Position numbers and translations under genes: made by a program
The notes under the pieces: model-generated
Told to the model about the DNA's origin: nothing
The model's database searches: none
The model's input: the letters and a program-made list of their open reading frames with translations, nothing else
Shown here: in pieces, positions 38,650-47,187 of the stretch
How positions within the stretch are numbered: the first letter of the stretch is position 1
Layout of the letters: every line of letters begins with the position of its first letter
NCBI RefSeq assembly: GCF_017815135.1
Contig: NZ_JAGJCF010000001.1
Coordinates: 434,001 to 498,000, forward strand
From: Jiella mangrovi
Lineage (GTDB): Bacteria; Pseudomonadota; Alphaproteobacteria; Rhizobiales; Rhizobiaceae
Length of the DNA: 64,000 bases
Direction: 5' to 3'

Positions 38650-40230
38650 TCAGAAGCCGAGGGCCATGCCGTCCTTGCGGCTCTCGGTGCCGCCTTCGAG
38701 GCAGGAGGCGTGGATTAAGATCGCCTGGCTGCCGCCGATCGGGCTCGTTGCGACCGACAGGGCGTGACCTTTCTCAGCGAGTGCCGTGCGGGTCGCTTGC
38801 GCGAAGCCGGGCTCGATCTGGAGCTCGCCGCCAAAGGCGAAGCTACGCGGCTCGTCCATGGCCTCCTGCAGCGACATCCCCCGGTCGAAGGCGTTGACGA
38901 GAAGATTGGCATGGCCGGCCGCCTGATAATGGCCGCCCATGACGCCGAAGGGCATGATCACGCGGCCCTCCTTCGCCACCATACCCGGGATGATCGTATG
39001 CATCGGCCGCTTGTTCGGGGCGATCGCGTTGGGATGGCCGGGAATCAGCCGGAAGGACGCGCCGCGGCTCTGGAACAGGACGCCGGTTCGCGGGTCGAGC
39101 CGCGTCGAGCCGAAGCCGTGGAACAGCGAGTTGATCAAGGACAGGGCATTGCCCGCCTCGTCGACGACGCAGAGATAGATCGTGTCCTCATGCGCCGGCT
39201 CGTCCCAGAGGGCGGGCCGTCCGGCCCGGGCCGGATCGATCCGCGCCCGCATCGCCGCGATCGCCGCCTCGCTCAAAAGCGTGTCGGCGAGGCCGGGGCA
39301 TGAGTCGGGGTCGGCGATGAGAGCGTCGCGGTGGTGATAGGCGATCTTGGTCGCCTCGGCGTGGATATGGCAGCGCTCGGCCTCGTCCATCGCCGCCATA
39401 TCGAAGCCTTCGAGGATCTTCAGGATGATCAGGGCGGCGAGGCCTTGGCCGTTGGGTGGACATTCGTAGACGTCGATGCCCCGGTAATTGGCGGAGATCG
39501 GCGAAACCCAGTGCGCCGCGTCCTTCCCGGCGGCGAAGTCTTCCGGCGTGTGCAGGCCGCCGAGGCTCTTCAGATGGGCGGCCATGCTCTTTCCGGTCGC
39601 GCCCGCGTAAAAGCCCGCCGCGCCGCTTTCGGCGATCTCCGCCAGACGGTCGGCGAGGAGCGGCTGGGCGTGGCGGCTGCCGGGCTGCGGCGAGGAGCCA
39701 TCCGCCATGAACACCGCGCGGGCATGCTCGTCGCCCGAAATCAGGGCGGCGTTGTTCGCCCAGTCCATGGCGACGCGTGGCGTCACCACATAGCCGTCCC
39801 GGCCATAGCCGATCGCCCGTTCGAAGACCCTCGAAAGCGGCATGGAGCCGTGATCGGCCGACAGCCGGCACCAGGCCGATATGGCTCCCGGGATCGTCAC
39901 CGCATGGGGGCTCGTCTGGGGAATTTCGTCGGAATGGCCGGCGCCGCGCATCGCCTCGATCGAGGCGGCCGCCGGCGCGCGGCCCGAGCCGTTGAGCGCC
40001 TTCGGCAACTCACCCGCCGGGGCATAGAGCGCGAAACAGTCGCCGCCGATGCCGGTCATCAGGGGATCGACGACGCATTGGACGGCAAGGGCCGCCAATC
40101 CCGCATCGACGGCGTTGCCGCCGGCCTGGAGCACTTCGAGCCCCGCCGCCGTCGCCAGCGGATGGGATGTGGCGATCATCGCGCGGCCGGTATAGGTGGA
40201 CGGGCGGCGGCCGGAAAAGAAGTCGAACAT
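38650..40230 (-). CDS. Gamma-glutamyltransferase family protein
   Basis: A 526-residue Ntn-hydrolase that cleaves or transfers gamma-glutamyl groups, e.g. of glutathione. The N-terminal part shows SHPLATAAGLEVLQAGGNAVDA and MTGIGGDCFAL. The autoprocessing nucleophile is Thr350 in HEDTIYLCVVDEAGNALSLINS. The small subunit continues with GFGS, PGKRP-like NKRPMHTIIPG and VMGGHYQAAGHAN. No signal peptide is seen at the chosen start, so the enzyme may be cytoplasmic, in contrast to E. coli Ggt. The gene is on the same strand 157 bases behind the peptide ABC operon, which suggests a joint role in using gamma-glutamyl peptides. Confidence 0.92.
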   Translation of the reverse strand: MFDFFSGRRPSTYTGRAMIATSHPLATAAGLEVLQAGGNAVDAGLAALAVQCVVDPLMTGIGGDCFALYAPAGELPKALNGSGRAPAAASIEAMRGAGHSDEIPQTSPHAVTIPGAISAWCRLSADHGSMPLSRVFERAIGYGRDGYVVTPRVAMDWANNAALISGDEHARAVFMADGSSPQPGSRHAQPLLADRLAEIAESGAAGFYAGATGKSMAAHLKSLGGLHTPEDFAAGKDAAHWVSPISANYRGIDVYECPPNGQGLAALIILKILEGFDMAAMDEAERCHIHAEATKIAYHHRDALIADPDSCPGLADTLLSEAAIAAMRARIDPARAGRPALWDEPAHEDTIYLCVVDEAGNALSLINSLFHGFGSTRLDPRTGVLFQSRGASFRLIPGHPNAIAPNKRPMHTIIPGMVAKEGRVIMPFGVMGGHYQAAGHANLLVNAFDRGMSLQEAMDEPRSFAFGGELQIEPGFAQATRTALAEKGHALSVATSPIGGSQAILIHASCLEGGTESRKDGMALGF

Positions 40231-40387
40231 GGCGTCCCTGATCGTTCAGTTGCAGGAAGCCGGCGCGGTGCCGGGGAGATAGCGGTCATTCGGCGCGAAG
40301 TAAGATCGATGCCGTAGCCGCGACGGGCGGCATGGCATCAGCCCGCGCCGGTGGGGCAGCGCAACGGCCCTTCGTCGCGGCATGCGC

Positions 40388-41518
40388 TCACGCGGAGACC
40401 TCGGCGCCTTCGCCGGGCCGCGATCCGACTGCGTGGGTGACGGCCGGGGCCGGCATCTGCGGCGAGACGGGAGAATCTTCGGCGTTCAAGGGATGGCGGC
40501 AGGCGACGGTCCGGCCGCGCGCGACGGGAGCGAGGATCGGCTCGGCGCTGCGGCAGTCGTCCTCGACGAAGGGGCAGCGGGTGGCGAATCGACAGCCGGG
40601 CGGCAGATCGAGCGGGCTCGGAATCTCGCCCTCCAAGGGATCGGTGATCGGCGCGAAGAACTCCGGCGCGGCGCGTCTGAGCGCCAGGGAATAGGGATGG
40701 GCCGGCGCCGAGAGGACGGCGTCCGTCGGGCCGGTCTCGACGATGCGGCCGAGATACATGATGGCGATCTCCTCGCAGAGATAGCTCGCCACGCCGAGAT
40801 CATGGGTGATGAACAGGAGCGTCAGCCCCATCTCGCGCTTCAGGCCGCGCAACAGGTTGAGAAGCTGCGCCTGGGTGGAGACGTCGAGGCCCGACACCGC
40901 CTCGTCGGCGATCAGCACCGTCGGCTCGGCGGCGAGCGCCCTGGCGATGGCGACGCGACGCACCTGACCACCCGACAGGGCGGCGGGATAGCGCCCGGCG
41001 ATCTCCGCCGGCAGGCCGACGCGGGTGAGCAGCGCGGCGACGCGCTCGCCCACCGCCTCGCGGCCGCAAAGGCCGAAATGCAGAAGCGGCTCGGCGATCA
41101 GCGCCGACACCGTCATGCGCGGATCGAGCGAGGCGCGGGCGTCCTGATAGATCATCGCGACCGAGCGGGCGAAATCGCGGCTTTTCGCCCGCACCTCCTT
41201 CACCGGCTGGCCGAGATACAAGGCCTTGCCGTCGCTCGGCTCGGCGAGGCCCAGGAGGACGCGCAAAAGCGTCGACTTGCCCGAGCCGCTTTCGCCGACG
41301 AGTGCGATCGAGGCGCCCCGCCGGACCGTCAGACGCACGCCGTCGAGCGCGGCGAGCGAACGCTTCTCGCGCTTCAGGAAGCCCGCCGGGCGGCTGACGG
41401 TGAAGCGCTTTTCGACATCGAGGAGCTCGAAGACGGGACGATCGGACGCGCCCGTGCCGGGTGCGTTTGTCCCTTGCGCCGGGGAAGCGGCCGGAGCTGC
41501 CGTGCCAGGCTTCGTCAT
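40388..41518 (-). CDS. Peptide ABC importer ATPase (DppF/OppF type)
   Basis: A 376-residue ATPase. Walker A GESGSGKST is at 75-83, the Q loop MIYQDARASLDPR follows, then the signature LSGGQVRRVAIARAL and Walker B LIADEAVSGLD (Ala where most have Pro). The C-terminal oligopeptide/dipeptide extension includes the Cys-containing CRFATRCPFVEDDC of this family, which often binds an Fe-S cluster. An Ala/Gly/Thr-rich N-terminal tail covers about the first 25 residues. The start at 41518 overlaps the stop of the DppD-type gene (ATGA). It is the last cistron of the importer operon. Confidence 0.93.
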   Translation of the reverse strand: MTKPGTAAPAASPAQGTNAPGTGASDRPVFELLDVEKRFTVSRPAGFLKREKRSLAALDGVRLTVRRGASIALVGESGSGKSTLLRVLLGLAEPSDGKALYLGQPVKEVRAKSRDFARSVAMIYQDARASLDPRMTVSALIAEPLLHFGLCGREAVGERVAALLTRVGLPAEIAGRYPAALSGGQVRRVAIARALAAEPTVLIADEAVSGLDVSTQAQLLNLLRGLKREMGLTLLFITHDLGVASYLCEEIAIMYLGRIVETGPTDAVLSAPAHPYSLALRRAAPEFFAPITDPLEGEIPSPLDLPPGCRFATRCPFVEDDCRSAEPILAPVARGRTVACRHPLNAEDSPVSPQMPAPAVTHAVGSRPGEGAEVSA

Positions 41519-42507
41519 TGGCGCGGCTCCGGGTTGAAGCAGGCGATCAGCCTCTCCCCTTCGGCCGCAAGGACGGGGCGTTCGGCAAAGCAGCGCGGCA
41601 AAGCGTTCGGGCAGCGGGTGGCGAAACGGCAGCCGGCGGGCATGTCCCCATAGCTCGGGACACCGCCTTCGGGCGGGTCGAGCGTCTCGGTGCCGATTTC
41701 GAGGACGCAGGACTTGAGCAGCCGCGTATAGGGGTGGCGGGGATGTTCGAGAATGCCCCGCGAGGGGCCGGCCTCCATGACCTGGCCGGCATAAAGGACG
41801 ACGATCTTGTCGCAGGACTGGCTGGCGAGAGCGAGATCGTGGAGGACGAAGACGCAGCTCGCTCCCCTCGCCCGGATCTCGGTCAGGATCAGCCGGATGA
41901 TCTGGGCCTGGATGGTGACGTCGAGCGCCGAGGTCGGCTCGTCGGCAAGGAGAAGCTCGGGATTGCAGGCAAGGGCGATCGCCACCATCACGCGCTGCTG
42001 CATGCCGCCGGAGAGCTCGTGCGGATAGGCCGAAAGCCGAGCCTCGGCATCGTTGATGCCGACGCCTTCGAGCAGCTCCAGCGCCCTTTCGCGGGCTTTC
42101 GCCCGTGAAAGGCCCAGCTGGCGGCGCAAAACCGAGACGAGCTGGCCGCCGACGGTGTAGCACGGGTCGAGCGCCGCGCCGGCGTCCTGAAACACCATGG
42201 CGATGCGCCGACCGCGCAGCCGGCCCCAGCCGCGCTCGTTGAGGGAGACGAGATCCTCCACTTCGTCGAAGCGCATCCGCCCGGCGATCTTCGCCTCGCC
42301 CTTGCCGATCAGCCCCATCAGGGCGAAGGCGATGGTGGACTTGCCGGCGCCGCTCTCGCCGACCAGCGCCAGCGTCTCGCCGCGGCCGAGCGTCAGGGAG
42401 ACGCCGTCGAGAATGCGGCTCGGCCCGCGTTCGAGGGTCAGCCCCTCGACGGCAAGGAGCGGGAGGGCATCGCCGGCAGCGGCCTGATGAGCATCGGGAG
42501 CGGTCAT
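41515..42507 (-). CDS. Peptide ABC importer ATPase (DppD/OppD type)
   Basis: A 330-residue ATPase partner of the DppF-type protein. Walker A GESGAGKST at 50-58, FQDAGAALDP (Q loop), LSGGMQQRVMVAIAL (signature), LLLADEPTSALD (Walker B), and the C-terminal CRFATRCPNALPRC cysteine cluster. Its ATG overlaps the stop of the permease gene upstream by four bases and its stop overlaps the next start, so the five genes of the operon are translationally linked. Confidence 0.94.
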   Translation of the reverse strand: MTAPDAHQAAAGDALPLLAVEGLTLERGPSRILDGVSLTLGRGETLALVGESGAGKSTIAFALMGLIGKGEAKIAGRMRFDEVEDLVSLNERGWGRLRGRRIAMVFQDAGAALDPCYTVGGQLVSVLRRQLGLSRAKARERALELLEGVGINDAEARLSAYPHELSGGMQQRVMVAIALACNPELLLADEPTSALDVTIQAQIIRLILTEIRARGASCVFVLHDLALASQSCDKIVVLYAGQVMEAGPSRGILEHPRHPYTRLLKSCVLEIGTETLDPPEGGVPSYGDMPAGCRFATRCPNALPRCFAERPVLAAEGERLIACFNPEPRQ

Positions 42508-43409
42508 TGGGCACGCTTCATCTTGGGGTCGAACTCTTCCCTAACGGCGTCGCCGACGATGGCCAGCGCGACGAGGAGGATCGCGAGCGCCATGCCCGGC
42601 ATCCCCGACATCCAGGGCGCGAAGCTGACGAAGCCGCGCCCCTCGGCGATCATCAGGCCCCAATCGGGGGTCGGCGGGCTGACGCCGATGCCGAGAAAGG
42701 ACAGGGAGGAGGAAACGAGGATCGCCTCGGAGATCCTGACGGTGATCTGGACGAGCAGCGGGAAGAAGACGTTGGGCAGGATGTGCCGGCGGATGACCGT
42801 CAGCCGCGGAATGCTCATCAGATGGGCGGCCTCGATGAAGAGCTGCGCCTTCACCTGCAGGACGTCCGAGCGGACCGTGCGCGAGAACGGCCCGACGAGC
42901 GAGATGCCGACGGCGAGGATCACCTTGTCGACGCCCTGGCCGAGGATCGCGATGACGGCGATGGCGAGGATGAGGGACGGCAGCGCCAGGATGGAATCGA
43001 TGAGGCGCATCAGCGCCCATTCGAGCCAGCCGGTGGAAAGCCCGGCCGCGACACCGAGCACCAGCCCGCCGCAAGCACCGATCAGGACGGCGAAGACGCC
43101 GATGGTCAGGGCATAGCGCGCGCCGAAGATGATGCGGCTCAAGATGTCCTTGCCGAAGCTGTCCGTGCCGAGGAGATGTGCGCCGCCGGGTGGCTGCATC
43201 ATCGCCTCGATGGACTGAACGGTTGGATCGTAGGGCGCGATATAGGGCGCGAAGACGGCGCAGACGACGAAGCCGAGCGCCACGAGAAGGGCGAGACTGA
43301 AGAATGGACGGCGCAAGAAGACGCTGCGGCGCCGCGGTTTCTTCGTAGTGCCCGCGGCCTTTTCGGCCGGAACGACGGAGGGATCGAGGGAGGCTTCGCT
43401 CACGGCCAT
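42504..43409 (-). CDS. Peptide ABC importer permease (DppC/OppC type)
   Basis: A 301-residue inner-membrane permease. A hydrophilic N-terminus carries the basic KKPRRRSVFLRRP. The first helix is at about 33-53, the periplasmic OppC_N region follows (APYDPTVQS, HLLGTDSFGKDILSRI), and then about five more helices. The EAA-like loop EAAHLMSIPRLTVIRRHILPN contacts the ATPase. The start at 43409 overlaps the stop of the DppB-type gene by one base. Confidence 0.93.
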   Translation of the reverse strand: MAVSEASLDPSVVPAEKAAGTTKKPRRRSVFLRRPFFSLALLVALGFVVCAVFAPYIAPYDPTVQSIEAMMQPPGGAHLLGTDSFGKDILSRIIFGARYALTIGVFAVLIGACGGLVLGVAAGLSTGWLEWALMRLIDSILALPSLILAIAVIAILGQGVDKVILAVGISLVGPFSRTVRSDVLQVKAQLFIEAAHLMSIPRLTVIRRHILPNVFFPLLVQITVRISEAILVSSSLSFLGIGVSPPTPDWGLMIAEGRGFVSFAPWMSGMPGMALAILLVALAIVGDAVREEFDPKMKRAQ

Positions 43410-44356
43410 CAGCGCGGTCTCAGTCTCGGATCGAGCAGGGGATAGGAGAGATCGACGAGGAGATTGACGAGGATGAACATGACCGCCGTCAGCATCACGC
43501 CGGCCTGGACGAGCATGTATTCCCGCCCGAGCACGGCGTTGGTCAGCATCTGGCCGATGCCCGGCATCGAGAACACCGTCTCGGTCAGGACGGCGCCCTG
43601 CAGGATGCCGCCGAGCTGCAGGCCGATGACGGTCACGACCGGCATCATGATGTTGCGCACGCCATGCACCCAGACGACCCGCCAGCCGGGCTCGCCTCGG
43701 GCTCTCGCGGCGGTGATGTAGGGCTGGTCGAGGACCTCCACGAGGGCGGCGCGGGTCACCCGCACGATCATGCCGATGAAGAAGGTCGAGAGCGTGATCG
43801 AGGGCAGAACGAGATGGTAGAGCCCGGCCCAGAAATCCTCCCAGGGCGGCACGAAGCCCATCACCGGAAACGCGCCGAACTTCACCCCGAGGAACCAGAT
43901 CAGGAGGATGCCGAGGAAGAAGGAGGGAAAGGCCGTCCCGGTCAGCGCGAAGACCGCGGCGCCGGCGTCCCAGGCCGTATCCTTCTTGACCGCCGACAGA
44001 ACCCCGACCGGCACGCCGACGAGGATCGCGAGACCGAGCGAACAGGCGGTCAGCGTCAAGGTGACGGGCAGCGCCTCCCTGACGACGAGATTGAAGATGT
44101 CGGCGCGGGCGACATAGGAGACACCCCAGTCGCCGGTGACGAAATTGCCGAGCCATTGGGCATATTGGACGATCATCGGCTGATCGAGCCCGAGGGCATG
44201 GTTGAGCGAATCGTAGCTCGCCTGGTCGAACTCGGAGCCGAGCATCAGCAGGACGGGATCGCCCGGCGCGAGCTTCAGAAGAGAGAAGCTCGCGATCGAG
44301 ACGATCAGGAGAACGACCAGGGTCTGGGCGATCTTGCCTGCGGCCTGGGAAAGCAT
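43409..44356 (-). CDS. Peptide ABC importer permease (DppB/OppB type)
   Basis: A 315-residue inner-membrane permease with six predicted helices. The N-terminal helix (TLVVLLIVSIASFSLLKLAPGDP) ends in the family PGDP motif, followed by LGLDQPMIVQYAQWLGNFVTGDWG. The EAA loop is present as ITAARARGEPGWRVVWVHGVRN, and the last region reads SMPGIGQMLTNAVLGREY. The start at 44356 overlaps the binding-protein stop by one base. Confidence 0.94.
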   Translation of the reverse strand: MLSQAAGKIAQTLVVLLIVSIASFSLLKLAPGDPVLLMLGSEFDQASYDSLNHALGLDQPMIVQYAQWLGNFVTGDWGVSYVARADIFNLVVREALPVTLTLTACSLGLAILVGVPVGVLSAVKKDTAWDAGAAVFALTGTAFPSFFLGILLIWFLGVKFGAFPVMGFVPPWEDFWAGLYHLVLPSITLSTFFIGMIVRVTRAALVEVLDQPYITAARARGEPGWRVVWVHGVRNIMMPVVTVIGLQLGGILQGAVLTETVFSMPGIGQMLTNAVLGREYMLVQAGVMLTAVMFILVNLLVDLSYPLLDPRLRPR

Positions 44357-45984
44357 CAGGCGATGCTCACCGTATGCAGGTTGACGAGGTCGCAGGGCAC
44401 GTATTGGAAGCCTTCGACCTTCTTGGCGAAAGCCTTGTAGACCGGAATGTGCGCGAGCATGGCGACCGGCGCCTCGTCCATCAGATGATCTTCGGCCTTC
44501 CGGTAGAGTTCGGCTCGCTTCTCGGTATCGATGATCGCGCCGGCCTCGGCGCAGAGCCGGTCGAACTCCGCATTGTCCCAGCCCCAGTAGTTCCAGGATC
44601 CGCCGGACTTGAATTCCGGATAAAGCGTCTCCTCGGGGTCGAGATCGGCCCACCAGCGGAAGTCGAGCATCTCGAAGTCGCCGTCCTTCATTCGCTTTAC
44701 CCAGGCGGCCGGTTCGAGCAGTTCGAGCTTCACCTTGATGCCGATCTCGGCCAGCATGGGCGCAAGCGTCTGGGCGACGCGGGTGCCGCCCGGGCCGTCC
44801 TCGGTCATGAGATAGGTGACCTCGATGTCGCCCTGCGTCTTCGCCTTGGCGCGGAACGCCTTGGCCTTTTCGAGGTCGAACCACTGGCCACGGCCGCTGT
44901 CGGCGATGTTGGGGTCGTAGAAGCCGGTCATCGGCGGCGAGATCGGCGTGTACGCCTCCTGGGCGAGGCCGAAATAGCCCTGCTTGACCACGGCGTCGCG
45001 GTCGATGGCGAAGGCGACGGCGCGGCGCAGATTGACGTCGTCGAAGGGCGCCTTGCGGGTGTTCATGCCGACATAGGTGTAGTTGCCTTCGACCCCGCCA
45101 TAGAGATTGACCGTCGGCACCTGCTTGACCTGATTGACGAGCTGTAGGGGGCAGTCGTTCATGCCCTCGATCTGGCCGGAGACGAGGGCGGCGACGGCCG
45201 TGCTCGGCTCGTTGATCAGCATGAAGGAGGCCTTGGCGAGCTTCGGCATGCCAGCTTCGAAATAGTCCGGATTGGCTTCGAGCTCGATCGAGTCGTTGTC
45301 CTTCCAGCTGACGAATTTGAACGGGCCTGTGCCGACCGGATTGCGGCCGTAGTCCATGCCGTATTTCTCGACGGCCGCCGGGCTGACGATGGTGCCGGCT
45401 CTACCGGTGGAGCCCGTCAGCGCGACGGGCAGGAAAGCGTAGGGCTTGGAGAATTTCAGCCGCAGCGTCAAAGGATCGACGATCTCGATCTCGTCGAGCA
45501 GTTCGAGCTTCCAGGCATGGGGCGACTTCGGATCGCCCGACTTCACCCGCATCAGCGAATATTTCACCGCCTCCGCGTCGCAGGCGGTTCCGTCGTGGAA
45601 TTTCACGCCCTCATGCAGCTTGAAGAGATGGGTCGTGTCGTCTTCCATGTCCCAGCTCGCGGCGAGGTCGGGCTCGAACTTCACCGCCTCGCCGTCGAAG
45701 GTCACTTTCAACAGGCCGTTATGGATGTTGTTGATGATCTGAACGGCCGACAGGAAGAAGGTGAAATGCGGGTCGAGCGTGTCGATGTGCGACAGCGAGG
45801 CGATCCGGATGTGGCCGGCCTGATCGGCGCGGGCGAGGTCCGGGGTCAAGCCGAGGCCGGCGGAGGCCAGTGCACCCGCACCGACGCCGACCCCCTTGAG
45901 GAAGCTCCGCCTCCCGATCCGGTTTGACAGTTGCGCCGCCAGGACGGCCTTGTGATCGATCTTTTCACCGGTGTCACGGGTCAT
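44356..45984 (-). CDS. Peptide ABC importer substrate-binding protein with Tat-type signal
   Basis: A 542-residue family 5 solute-binding protein, first gene of the importer operon. The N-terminus carries a twin-arginine signal, RRSFLKGVGVGAGALASAG (about residues 25-43), with processing near ARADQ, so it is probably exported folded. The mature part shows the family pattern SHIDTLDPHFTF, LAASWDMEDDTTHLFKLHEGVKFHDG and NPVGTGPFKFVSW. Upstream lies a 166-base region with a palindromic operator and the divergent GntR gene. Together with the gamma-glutamyltransferase downstream, glutathione or a gamma-glutamyl peptide is a reasonable ligand, but this is inference from context. Confidence 0.93.
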   Translation of the reverse strand: MTRDTGEKIDHKAVLAAQLSNRIGRRSFLKGVGVGAGALASAGLGLTPDLARADQAGHIRIASLSHIDTLDPHFTFFLSAVQIINNIHNGLLKVTFDGEAVKFEPDLAASWDMEDDTTHLFKLHEGVKFHDGTACDAEAVKYSLMRVKSGDPKSPHAWKLELLDEIEIVDPLTLRLKFSKPYAFLPVALTGSTGRAGTIVSPAAVEKYGMDYGRNPVGTGPFKFVSWKDNDSIELEANPDYFEAGMPKLAKASFMLINEPSTAVAALVSGQIEGMNDCPLQLVNQVKQVPTVNLYGGVEGNYTYVGMNTRKAPFDDVNLRRAVAFAIDRDAVVKQGYFGLAQEAYTPISPPMTGFYDPNIADSGRGQWFDLEKAKAFRAKAKTQGDIEVTYLMTEDGPGGTRVAQTLAPMLAEIGIKVKLELLEPAAWVKRMKDGDFEMLDFRWWADLDPEETLYPEFKSGGSWNYWGWDNAEFDRLCAEAGAIIDTEKRAELYRKAEDHLMDEAPVAMLAHIPVYKAFAKKVEGFQYVPCDLVNLHTVSIA

Positions 45985-46114
45985 GCAAAAACTCCAGAAA
46001 TGAAGAGGTGCCGCGTGTCAAAAGGTCGGGAGACCGATGAATTCTCGTCGCCCGGATCGAGACGAGCGACGGATGGAGGTGCCGCTCGATCTTCTCTGTC
46101 GACTTTGCAGGTGT

Positions 46115-46126
46115 TATGTATACATA
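46115..46126. promoter_or_regulatory. Palindromic GntR-type operator
   Basis: TATGTATACATA, a perfect 12-bp palindrome, fits the ATGTATACAT style of FadR-subfamily (FCD) GntR operators. It lies 24 bases before the gntR start and 130 bases before the binding-protein gene, so one site could control both directions. Confidence 0.6.
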
Positions 46127-46150
46127 TGCAAGCCTAAATTTATAGCATGA

Positions 46151-46927
46151 GTGAAGATTATGCAGGCAACCGGGCGTTGGGCCGACGACATCTACGCGGC
46201 GATCATCGAGCGAATGATCGCCGGAGAACTCAGCCCGGGAGACGCGCTGAACGAGTTGCCACTTGCCGAGGAGTTCGGTGTCTCGCGCACGCCCGTCCGT
46301 GAAGCGTTGCAGCGCCTCAGCGCCGTCGGGCTGGTCGAGCGTGGCCGCCGCCGCGCCTTCGTGGTGAAGCGGCTCGATCCCATCGCCATCCAAGACCTCT
46401 TCGAGGCGGTCGGTGAATTGGCGGCACTGGTGGCGGGAATGGCGGCGCTGCGCATGAACGAGGTGGAGCGCCAAGCGCTCGCAGCCGTCACCGCCGCAGG
46501 CGAAAAGGATGGCGTCGACTATGCCGAGGCCAATGCCCGGTTCCACGAGCTGATCCAGCAGGGAGCGCACAATTGCGTTCTCGCCTCGACGATCGGCGAT
46601 CTCAGCCTGCGCACCCTGCCCTGGCGCGGCGCCCAACTCCGCGCCAAGGCCTCGCGGGTCGAAGCATCGCGGCGCGAGCACCGGGCGATCCTCGATGCCA
46701 TCCTCGCCCGCGACAGCGCCGAGGCGGCAGCCTTGATGCGGGCGCATATCGGGGCGTCCTTCGTCGGCATCGTCGACATGGTCCGGCGACGCGCCGAAAC
46801 CCTGCCGCTTCGCGGCCCGTCAACAGAGAGCCCGCAGGCAACTGGCCGACGCGCAGAACCGCAGGAAGCCCTTGAGGCGGGTGGCCCCTCGCCGCTGCGG
46901 CAGGAGCCGCAGCGCAACGTCTTCTGA
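46151..46927 (+). CDS. GntR-family (FCD subfamily) transcriptional regulator
   Basis: A roughly 258-residue regulator. The winged helix covers about residues 10-75: YAAIIERMIAGELSPGDALNELPLAEEFGVSRTPVREALQRL, in which the recognition helix SRTPVREALQRL is the GntR hallmark. An all-helical FCD ligand domain follows (about 80-220), with the family HRAILDAILARD segment. The last 35 residues are a low-complexity tail. It is divergent from the peptide importer operon and most likely represses it until a ligand binds. Start: GTG at 46151 or ATG at 46160. Confidence 0.88.
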   Translation: MKIMQATGRWADDIYAAIIERMIAGELSPGDALNELPLAEEFGVSRTPVREALQRLSAVGLVERGRRRAFVVKRLDPIAIQDLFEAVGELAALVAGMAALRMNEVERQALAAVTAAGEKDGVDYAEANARFHELIQQGAHNCVLASTIGDLSLRTLPWRGAQLRAKASRVEASRREHRAILDAILARDSAEAAALMRAHIGASFVGIVDMVRRRAETLPLRGPSTESPQATGRRAEPQEALEAGGPSPLRQEPQRNVF

Positions 46928-47187
46928 CGCAGATCGAGACCGGACGAGACGGCGGTCATCGTTGAAGCGGCCATGCGCGCGGCTCGCGCAGTTCGCGACG
47001 ATCTCTGAGCCGTCTTCGTGAAAGAGCTTCGACCCGATCGCCCAATGTTTCGATGACCGCGGCCGACGCGGCCGCCTGAGACGCCTTGACGGCGCCTCGG
47101 CTCATGGTGAAAACCGTATCTTCTTGCCAATTCCCCAAGGGATGTTGGCGTTCTGCACATATTCTCCTCAGGACAAGGCGGTCGGCT
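46928..47187. other. Spacer between gntR and the sugar dehydrogenase gene
   Basis: A 260-base stretch. No convincing coding frame, RNA gene or operator palindrome was seen. Confidence 0.4.
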
